A DNA stretch of 7,167 nt from an uncultured Bacteroidota bacterium (GTDB lineage Bacteria; Bacteroidota; Bacteroidia; B-17B0; Aurantibacillaceae), in NCBI GenBank assembly GCA_903923915.1, contig CAIXZI010000131.1, positions 1-7,167 of the forward strand. The letters are read 5' to 3'. This document shows positions 1 through 4,747 of this stretch, piece after piece (within the stretch, counting starts at the first letter, position 1; every line of letters begins with the position of its first letter). Below the pieces are notes generated by a model, which searched no databases, was not told the origin of the DNA, and worked only from the letters and a program-made list of their open reading frames with translations. The translations under genes and the position numbers were made by a program.

Positions 1-234
1 CAATTTTTTACTCAAGTTTTTTATTTGTGCTTGTGTAAATATATTTTCTTTCGCTATTTCATCATCATCTAAAAACTCGAAAGAAGAATTATAGAATTTT
101 AAATTATAAAGTATATTTTTTTCTGATAGACGGCTTTTAATTAAAATTTGCTCAGCTTCCTGCAACAAGGCATCTTGCTGAGATATATCTTTTCGCTCAT
201 TTTCTAAGGCTTGTTGTATGCTTTTACTTTTCAT
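1..234 (-). CDS. Unrecognised protein, N-terminal 78 codons (runs off window start)
   Basis: An open frame reads leftward from an ATG at 234-232 to the window edge without a stop, so only the N-terminus is visible. It begins MKSKSIQQALENERKDISQQ and continues with DALLQEAEQILIKSR, a charged, Gln/Glu/Lys-rich stretch that probably forms a long amphipathic helix. An acidic patch FLDDDEIAKENIF lies at about residues 54-66. There is no signal peptide, no hydrophobic segment and no motif that I recognise, so it is probably cytoplasmic. It diverges from dtd with a 53-bp spacer. The frame is supported by its length in AT-rich DNA, its plausible composition and its position facing a divergent gene. 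Without the C-terminus no function can be assigned. Confidence 0.6.
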   Translation of the reverse strand, partial: MKSKSIQQALENERKDISQQDALLQEAEQILIKSRLSEKNILYNLKFYNSSFEFLDDDEIAKENIFTQAQIKNLSKKL

Positions 235-242
235 AATTTGGC

Positions 243-258
243 TAAGTAAAATTACTTA
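243..258. promoter_or_regulatory. Operator-like palindrome between divergent genes
   Basis: The sequence TAAGTAAAATTACTTA has perfect 7-bp arms (TAAGTAA and TTACTTA) around a 2-base spacer. It lies 30-45 bases before the dtd ATG, where the -33 promoter element would be expected, and 9-24 bases before the start of the leftward gene. A dimeric regulator bound here could affect both genes. Palindromes of this size do arise by chance in AT-rich DNA, so the assignment is tentative. Confidence 0.25.
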
Positions 259-275
259 ATTTCTATTACAAAAAC

Positions 276-283
276 TATATTTG
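276..283 (+). promoter_or_regulatory. Bacteroidota-type -7 box of dtd
   Basis: TATATTTG matches the TAnnTTTG -7 consensus known from Bacteroidota. It ends only 4 bases before the dtd ATG at 288, so transcription would start at or very near the start codon. No good TTTG -33 element is seen about 19-20 bases upstream; the palindrome at 243-258 lies there instead. Confidence 0.5.
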
Positions 284-287
284 CCTT

Positions 288-740
288 ATGCGTATAGTTA
301 TTCAAAGAGTACAAAATGCAAGTGTAAGTATTGAGAATAAACTTTTTTCATCCATAGAAAAAGGCTTGTTAATTCTTGTAGGTATTGAAGAAACTGATAA
401 TGTAGAAGATATTGATTGGCTTTGCAAAAAAATTATTGACCTACGTATTTTTGCTGATAACGAAGGCAAAATGAATCTCAGCGTTAAAGATGTTGATGGA
501 GAAATTTTAGTAATCAGTCAGTTTACTTTGTATGCTTCAACCAAAAAAGGCAATCGCCCATCCTATATAAAATCCGCAAAGCCGGAAATTGCTATTCCAC
601 TTTATGAAAACTTTATTTCTACATTATCTAATCTTTATCAAAACCCAATAAAAACAGGTGTTTTTGGCGCAGATATGCAGGTTTCGCTTGTTAATGATGG
701 GCCTGTAACCATCTGTATAGATTCTAAAAATAAAGAGTAA
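288..740 (+). CDS. dtd: D-aminoacyl-tRNA deacylase (DTD)
   Basis: This cytoplasmic proofreading enzyme hydrolyses D-amino acids (and glycine mischarged on tRNA-Ala) from tRNA. At 150 residues the protein has the full length usual for the family. Family hallmarks are present: the start MRIVIQRV; SQFTLYA at residues 77-83, the conserved motif carrying the active-site Thr80; KGNRPSY at 87-93; TGVFGADM at 123-130; and NDGPVT at 136-141, which holds the Gly-cisPro pair that excludes L-amino acids. The start fits the family N-terminus exactly and no upstream in-frame alternative is better. It reads away from the partial gene at 1-234 and is followed by a 171-base spacer with its own promoter-like box, so it is probably monocistronic. 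No ribosome binding site is visible, in line with a very short or absent leader. Nothing appears damaged. Confidence 0.96.
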   Translation: MRIVIQRVQNASVSIENKLFSSIEKGLLILVGIEETDNVEDIDWLCKKIIDLRIFADNEGKMNLSVKDVDGEILVISQFTLYASTKKGNRPSYIKSAKPEIAIPLYENFISTLSNLYQNPIKTGVFGADMQVSLVNDGPVTICIDSKNKE

Positions 741-764
741 GTATATTTTTAAAAAAAAAATTTC

Positions 765-772
765 TACATTTG
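765..772 (+). promoter_or_regulatory. -7 box upstream of the leader ORF and SpoIIE gene
   Basis: TACATTTG fits TAnnTTTG. It follows an A10 tract (751-760) and a TATATTTTT stretch that could act as an UP-like or curved element. No clear TTTG -33 element is seen. The box ends 9 bases before the ATG of the 24-codon ORF at 782, so the transcript would begin a few bases before that ATG and run on into the SpoIIE gene. Confidence 0.5.
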
Positions 773-781
773 TCGCGAATC

Positions 782-856
782 ATGACAATCAATAAGCACA
801 TTATTACCATTTACGGCCTTACGCGCCGTTATATTCCTATGCAGGTCTGCTGCTAA
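782..856 (+). CDS. Candidate 24-aa leader peptide ending in Cys-Cys
   Basis: A short ORF starts MTINKHIITIYG, continues LTRRYIPMQ and ends VCC-stop, the two cysteines being adjacent TGC codons at 848-853. It is too short for routine gene calling. Support comes from context. Its ATG is 9 bases after a TACATTTG -7 box, it fills the otherwise unexplained spacer after dtd, and its coding part (roughly 811-853, with ACGCGCCGT and CTGCTGC) is clearly richer in GC than the surrounding spacer. Its stop codon overlaps the 5' arm of a hairpin followed by a T-run (855-882). Paired rare residues just before the stop are a hallmark of attenuator leader peptides, and Cys-Cys-ending leaders are known in actinobacterial cysteine attenuation. 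That this one senses cysteine, or controls the downstream SpoIIE gene, is my inference. It could also be an unrelated small protein or chance. Confidence 0.5.
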   Translation: MTINKHIITIYGLTRRYIPMQVCC

Positions 857-882
857 GAATTTCAAGCTTATTGTTCTTTTTT
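855..882 (+). promoter_or_regulatory. Possible attenuator hairpin with T-run
   Basis: AAGAA (855-859) can pair with TTCTT (874-878), and CAA (863-865) with TTG (871-873), leaving a 3-base bulge on the 5' side and the loop GCTTA. The right arm runs into T877-882. The stem has only two G-C pairs, so it would be a weak terminator. The first stem bases overlap the TAA stop (854-856) of the leader ORF, so a ribosome held at its Cys codons would cover the 5' arm. A competing long-range pairing exists between CAATAAGC (790-797) and GCTTATTG (866-873). Confidence 0.25.
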
Positions 883-911
883 AATCACACAAACATTTAA
901 TCAAAATTATC

Positions 912-2060
912 ATGAACGCCATTGGTGAAGCCATACTTCAAAATTTAAACACCCTCATAGTGGTTATAGACCCTAAAGGAGAAGTTAGTTATACAAGTCC
1001 ATCCGTACAACGATTGCTGGGTTTTGAAACTTCTGAATTATTAGGTAATGGCTGGTGGAATTTGCCTCGAGCATCTGCCGAAGAAGGCTTGTTGGTTAAA
1101 CATCAAATACTTTCGGTTATAGAAAAATCAGATAAAATTAAAATACCTGTTTTTGAGCGTGATGTATTTACAGCCAAAGGCGAAAAGAAAACAATTGTGT
1201 GGAACAGTAACATGGCCGAAGACGTCAGTTTGGTTGGTATTGGTTATGATATAACCGAGCGTAAGCGTGCTGAAGATTTATTGGATAAAAAAATAAAAGA
1301 GCTTCAGGTAAAAAATTCAGAAATGCTGGATAGTATTGCCTATGCGCAACGCATACAAAAAAGTATTTTGGCAAAGCCCGAAGGTTTATCGGAGCATATA
1401 AGCGATTCGTTTATTTATTATCAACCAAAAGACATTGTTAGTGGCGATTTATACTGGTACTATAAAAAAGAAAATAAATTATATGTAGCCGCTATAGACT
1501 GCACTGGTCACGGTGTGCCTGGCGCATTAATGTCGGTTATAGCAAATGGTTTATTGCGTACTACTATTGTAAAAAGAAACCTGGAAAACCCAGCTGAAAT
1601 ACTTTTGGCTTTAGATGAAGAATTGCAATCGGCCTTGCTTACCGAAGGCGCTGCCGATGGGATGGATATAGCTTTAATTGAAATGGATTTAGATACCAAA
1701 AAAATAAAATTCTCGGGAGCTTTTCGTCCGTTGGTTGTAATACGTGATGGTAAAATTATTGAATACAAAGCCAGCAAATACCCAATTGGTTTGTATGGTG
1801 GAGTAGAGAAAAAGTTTGATGTGCATGAGTTTGATTTACAAACTAACGATACACTTTACATGTTTTCTGATGGTTACGCCGATCAGTTTGGTGGCGAGCG
1901 TGGCAAGAAATTTAATCGTAAAAATTTCTACGAAATGCTGATAAGTATACAAGATATGAGCATGGATGAACAAGGTTCTTTTTTAGAATATGCTCACAAT
2001 AACTGGAAGCAAGATGAACATCAAACTGATGACCTTTTAGTTATTGGCCTCAAGATATAA
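912..2060 (+). CDS. PAS-domain SpoIIE/PP2C-type serine phosphatase
   Basis: This is a cytoplasmic signalling phosphatase of 382 residues. A PAS sensor domain spans about residues 8-117 (VVIDPKGEVSYTSPSVQRLLGFE, then the typical PAS/PAC ending GYDITERKRAE at 111-121). A helical linker covers 116-140. The SpoIIE/PP2C catalytic domain fills 140-382. It opens with SIAYAQRIQKSIL (141-153) and carries the metal-binding acidic residues in KDIVSGDLYW (Asp179), AIDCTGHGVPGALMS (Asp196), FSDGYADQFGG (Asp320) and TDDLLVIGLKI (Asp373/374), so it should be active. Family members dephosphorylate phosphoserine on anti-sigma-factor antagonists or similar partners in response to the sensor. No partner kinase, anti-sigma or STAS protein is encoded here, and the ligand of the PAS domain is unknown. 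There is no transmembrane segment. The gene begins 55 bases after the stop of the Cys-Cys leader ORF and ends 16 bases from the convergent transglutaminase gene. Confidence 0.9.
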   Translation: MNAIGEAILQNLNTLIVVIDPKGEVSYTSPSVQRLLGFETSELLGNGWWNLPRASAEEGLLVKHQILSVIEKSDKIKIPVFERDVFTAKGEKKTIVWNSNMAEDVSLVGIGYDITERKRAEDLLDKKIKELQVKNSEMLDSIAYAQRIQKSILAKPEGLSEHISDSFIYYQPKDIVSGDLYWYYKKENKLYVAAIDCTGHGVPGALMSVIANGLLRTTIVKRNLENPAEILLALDEELQSALLTEGAADGMDIALIEMDLDTKKIKFSGAFRPLVVIRDGKIIEYKASKYPIGLYGGVEKKFDVHEFDLQTNDTLYMFSDGYADQFGGERGKKFNRKNFYEMLISIQDMSMDEQGSFLEYAHNNWKQDEHQTDDLLVIGLKI

Positions 2061-2076
2061 CTGCCGAAGCACCCTA

Positions 2077-3438
2077 TTAATCTTTTTTATCAGATTGTTT
2101 TTCAATTTGAAGTTTTAATTCATTCTTAATTTTTATAAAAGGAGGATAGTTTTTAATCCTATAAAAATCACTATCATTTGCTAACTGTTTGTAATTATGA
2201 AAGCCTTGGTTAATAGATTCTTGCAGATATGTTATAGCGCTATCAGCTTCTGCTTTAAGGGCATAATAATTAGAAAATCCATAAAGGCATTCTGCTTTTT
2301 CTCTAGAAGTTTTAGCGATTTTAATTGCATTTTTTAAATATTGATAAGCCAAATTATAATTTGCCTGTCGTGCATTAACCACGCCTTTAAACTCCGAAAA
2401 CGAGAAATTATTTGGCTCTAACCCAATAAGTGTATCTAACAATAAACTTGCTTTTTCTAACTGGTAACTTGCATAATAATCATACATTCTTTTTGATTTA
2501 AAAGCAATATTTTCTGTTAAATCTGTACAAGTATCTTTAAGTGTTATTTTTATAGGTATATCTGCCTCGCTGCATGGGCTAATAACCGTTTTATTATGGC
2601 GCTTATAACTTAATTGCACATATGTATTTTTCATAGAATAAAAAGTGGTAGTGGCATTTAATTTATCCGCCCATGTTGGGTCAAAGGCCACCCATCCATA
2701 TTTATCAAAATAAACTTCTACCCAATTGTGATATCCAACATGTCCGTTACTTAATGGTATTAAACCCATAACAATTCTTGCTGGGATTTTTTTAGCTCTG
2801 CACAAGGTTACCATTAGTTCAGAATATTCGGTACAATCTCCTTTACCATCTTTAAGTGCTTTTTTTGCACCTCTATCCTGATCAAAAAAAATGTGATAAT
2901 CTAAACTACGAATCACATAATTAAAAATTACTTTTGCAATTTCCTCTCTATCACCGCCATTTATAACGGAGGCAGCTTCTTGAATGTTCTTTTTTTTAAA
3001 TCTGAAATTTTCTTCATCTTTAAGATAAAGGTTAGTATCCACATCAGCTCTATTTATTATTGGATACTTTTTAGCAGTTTCTAAGTCATATTTATATAAT
3101 TTAATTTTCAAGGCTACTTCTAAATTTGCAGTCTTCAAGGCAGTAAAGCCAATGCTTTCCCATACTAAATAATATTCGCCATTTTCGTTTTTATTAAAAT
3201 GATGGGGTTTTAACCCAGGGTATTTATATTCCAATATGGTTTGTTTACCTGGTATATCTTTAGGTATTAGTAAGCCATAATTACAAATACTGAGTTCATA
3301 ATTTGGATATTGGCATTCAATGGCAAGGCTTCGTTTAACAACAACCTCTCTATTATTCTGACTAAACCCTAAACTTATTTGTATAAAATTACTTAAACAA
3401 AACAGGTATATTAACTTATGATAATTAGGAGAAAACAT
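2077..3438 (-). CDS. Exported transglutaminase-like protein with TPR-like C-terminus
   Basis: The protein has 453 residues from the ATG at 3438. A 473-residue reading from 3498 is open but adds a polar stretch (MSSFKNETTGND) that lies antisense to the SpoIIE remnant. Starting at 3438 gives a convincing signal peptide: MFSPNYHK, then the hydrophobic run LIYLFCLSNFIQISLGFS, with cleavage likely near GFS-QN. Numbering from 3498, an N-terminal beta-rich region spans about 46-170, possibly DUF3857-like. The transglutaminase core carries the expected Cys-His-Asp triad: GKGDCTEYSE (Cys222), GYHNWVEVYF (His257) and AFDPTWAD (Asp273). Residues 336-465 look like TPR helices. They finish with AITYLQESINQGFHNYKQ, then a segment ending in YPPFIKIKNEL, like the TPR end-of-group domain. 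This fold in bacteria usually acts as a periplasmic cysteine protease or transferase; the substrate is unknown. It is convergent to the SpoIIE gene and monocistronic. Confidence 0.88.
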   Translation of the reverse strand: MFSPNYHKLIYLFCLSNFIQISLGFSQNNREVVVKRSLAIECQYPNYELSICNYGLLIPKDIPGKQTILEYKYPGLKPHHFNKNENGEYYLVWESIGFTALKTANLEVALKIKLYKYDLETAKKYPIINRADVDTNLYLKDEENFRFKKKNIQEAASVINGGDREEIAKVIFNYVIRSLDYHIFFDQDRGAKKALKDGKGDCTEYSELMVTLCRAKKIPARIVMGLIPLSNGHVGYHNWVEVYFDKYGWVAFDPTWADKLNATTTFYSMKNTYVQLSYKRHNKTVISPCSEADIPIKITLKDTCTDLTENIAFKSKRMYDYYASYQLEKASLLLDTLIGLEPNNFSFSEFKGVVNARQANYNLAYQYLKNAIKIAKTSREKAECLYGFSNYYALKAEADSAITYLQESINQGFHNYKQLANDSDFYRIKNYPPFIKIKNELKLQIEKQSDKKD

Positions 3439-3481
3439 CAAGTATAAAAATATAAAAATAAAATCGTTGCCGGTAGTTTCA

Positions 3482-3550
3482 TTTTTAAAACTGCTCAAAA
3501 AGTATAAATCACAACCAGATGACCTTTTGGTAATAAGTTTGAAGTTTTAA
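3482..3550 (+). pseudogene. C-terminal remnant of a second SpoIIE phosphatase gene
   Basis: In the plus strand, codons from 3482 read FLKLLKKYKSQPDDLLVISLKF and then TAA at 3548-3550. The end QPDDLLVISLKF matches the end of the intact SpoIIE gene in this window (QTDDLLVIGLKI), including the metal-binding Asp pair and the position of the stop. At the DNA level both copies share CAA-nnn-GATGACCTTTT, with synonymous changes after it (for example TTG/TTA and GTA/GTT), which indicates an old shared coding origin and not a recent copy. The same frame is open back to 3425 but shows no further recognisable catalytic motif, so only the tail remains. The rest was probably lost when the adjacent segment with the transglutaminase gene arrived or was rearranged. 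Confidence 0.6.
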
Positions 3551-3602
3551 AAACGTTAAAAATTGCCTCTTTTTGGGTAGGTTTAACAGGTATATCCAAT
3601 CG

Positions 3603-3619
3603 TATTTTTGCTATTTTTG
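3603..3619 (+). promoter_or_regulatory. Tandem -7 boxes of the pdhA promoter
   Basis: TATTTTTG occurs twice, at 3603-3610 and 3612-3619, and both copies match TAnnTTTG. They are 9 bases apart, so only one can be used by a polymerase at a time. The second ends 20 bases before the pdhA ATG at 3640, which would give a leader of about 15 bases. No strong TTTG -33 element is seen at the right distance; TTTG at 3572-3575 is somewhat too far away. Confidence 0.45.
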
Positions 3620-3639
3620 TAGGATGTAATTTTTACAAA

Positions 3640-4659
3640 ATGGCTAAAACAGCAGAGAAAACAGATAAGAAGTTAAAGTTTACAAAAGAAAATTATTTAA
3701 CCTGGTACGAGAGCATGTTGCTTATGCGTCGCTTTGAAGAACGAACAGGGCAGCTTTATACTATGCAAAAAATAAAAGGTTTTTGTCATTTATATAACGG
3801 CCAGGAAGCCATTGTAGCAGGCACTGTAAGCTCTACTCGCAAAGATGATAAACACATTACAGCATATCGCGATCATGCACATCCTATTGCATTAGGGCTT
3901 CACCCAAAATATGTAATGGCAGAATTGTATGCAAAAATTACCGGTTGCTCAAAAGGCAAAGGTGGCTCTATGCATATTTTTAGTAAAGAACATAATTTTG
4001 TTGGCGGGCATGGTATTGTTGGTGGACAGGTTCCATTGGGTGCTGGTTTAGCTTTTGCCGAAAAATATTTAGGAACTGATAATTTATGCGTTTGCTCAAT
4101 GGGCGATGGTGCTGTCCGTCAGGGTGCATTGCACGAAGCCTTTAACATGGCTATGACATGGAAATTACCTGTAATTTTTATCATTGAAAATAATCATTAC
4201 GCTATGGGTACTTCAGTAGAACGTACCAGCAATGTACACGATTTATGGAAACTTGGTTTAGGCTTTGATATGCCTTCAAAACCAGTTGATGGCATGACAG
4301 TTGAAGCCGTGCATGAAGCTATGGAAGAAGCTGCTGCTCGTGCACGCAGAGGTGATGGGCCAACTTTATTAGAAATGAAAACATATCGTTACCGCGGACA
4401 TAGTATGAGCGATCCTCAAACCTATCGCAGTAAAGATGAAGTAGAAGAATACAAACATCAAGATCCTATTGATAAAGTTATTGAAACGCTGAAAAAAAAT
4501 AAATGGATTGATGACAAAGGCATCGAAGCAATGGAAGCAAAAATTAAAGCCATTGTTGAAGAGTCAATTGCTTTTGCAGAAGAATCTCCATATCCTGCGG
4601 CAGAAGAATTGTATCATGATGTGTATGTTCAAAATGATTATCCTTTTATAAAAGAATAA
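3640..4659 (+). CDS. pdhA: Pyruvate dehydrogenase E1 component, alpha subunit
   Basis: This is the alpha subunit of the thiamine-diphosphate-dependent E1 heterotetramer, which decarboxylates pyruvate and passes the acetyl group to the lipoyl arms of E2. The 339 residues match the usual bacterial length. Seen motifs are YESMLLMRRFEE (23-34), YNGQEAIVAG (52-61), AYRDHAHPIALG (75-86), GKGGSMHIF (106-114), and the ThDP/Mg binding motif starting MGDGAVRQG (154-162) and closing with IENNHYAMGTS (182-192). YRYRGHSMSDP (249-259) is the active-site loop, which is phosphorylated in eukaryotic homologues. A branched-chain keto acid E1-alpha is the main alternative, but the close fit to PDH E1-alpha motifs and the adjacent E2 favour pyruvate. 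E1-beta is not in this window; in many Bacteroidota it is encoded elsewhere. The start is chosen after the tandem promoter boxes and gives a Lys-rich N-terminus. E2 follows after 88 bases and is probably in the same operon. Confidence 0.95.
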   Translation: MAKTAEKTDKKLKFTKENYLTWYESMLLMRRFEERTGQLYTMQKIKGFCHLYNGQEAIVAGTVSSTRKDDKHITAYRDHAHPIALGLHPKYVMAELYAKITGCSKGKGGSMHIFSKEHNFVGGHGIVGGQVPLGAGLAFAEKYLGTDNLCVCSMGDGAVRQGALHEAFNMAMTWKLPVIFIIENNHYAMGTSVERTSNVHDLWKLGLGFDMPSKPVDGMTVEAVHEAMEEAAARARRGDGPTLLEMKTYRYRGHSMSDPQTYRSKDEVEEYKHQDPIDKVIETLKKNKWIDDKGIEAMEAKIKAIVEESIAFAEESPYPAAEELYHDVYVQNDYPFIKE

Positions 4660-4667
4660 AAAACAGC

Positions 4668-4731
4668 CACTGATTACACAGATTAACACAGATAAAAAAA
4701 TAAAATCTGCGAACATCAGCGAAATCTGCGG
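4668..4731. repeat. Mirrored interspersed repeat between pdhA and the E2 gene
   Basis: The left arm has three units, CACTGAT (4668), CACAGAT (4677) and CACAGAT (4687), spaced 9 and 10 bases apart. The right arm has three reverse-oriented units, ATCTGCG (4705), ATCAGCG (4715) and ATCTGCG (4724), spaced 10 and 9. The spacing is therefore mirror-symmetric around an A-rich centre (4694-4704). The arms are imperfect inverted repeats: CAGAT pairs with ATCTG, while CAC faces GCG with one mismatch. The text resembles an interspersed 'CACAGATTAACACAGAT' type repeat that I recall from many Bacteroidota and other genomes. It lies inside a probable operon and could fold in the mRNA. Confidence 0.75.
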
Positions 4732-4747
4732 CAAAAAAATTAAAGAC

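Noticed and set aside
1508..1777. Minus-strand open frame of 89 codons inside the SpoIIE gene
   Set aside because: It is antisense to the conserved catalytic core, is Ser/Ile-rich and has no recognisable domain, so it is a shadow of the real frame.
2079..2103. AATCT...AGATT hairpin followed by T5 after the SpoIIE stop
   Set aside because: The stem is only 5 bp with two G-C pairs at most and lies within the coding end of the transglutaminase gene. It could terminate the SpoIIE transcript but is too weak to annotate.
4668..4731. CRISPR array
   Set aside because: The units are about 7 bases long at a 9-10 base period and inverted across a centre, with no spacers of CRISPR length and no cas genes.
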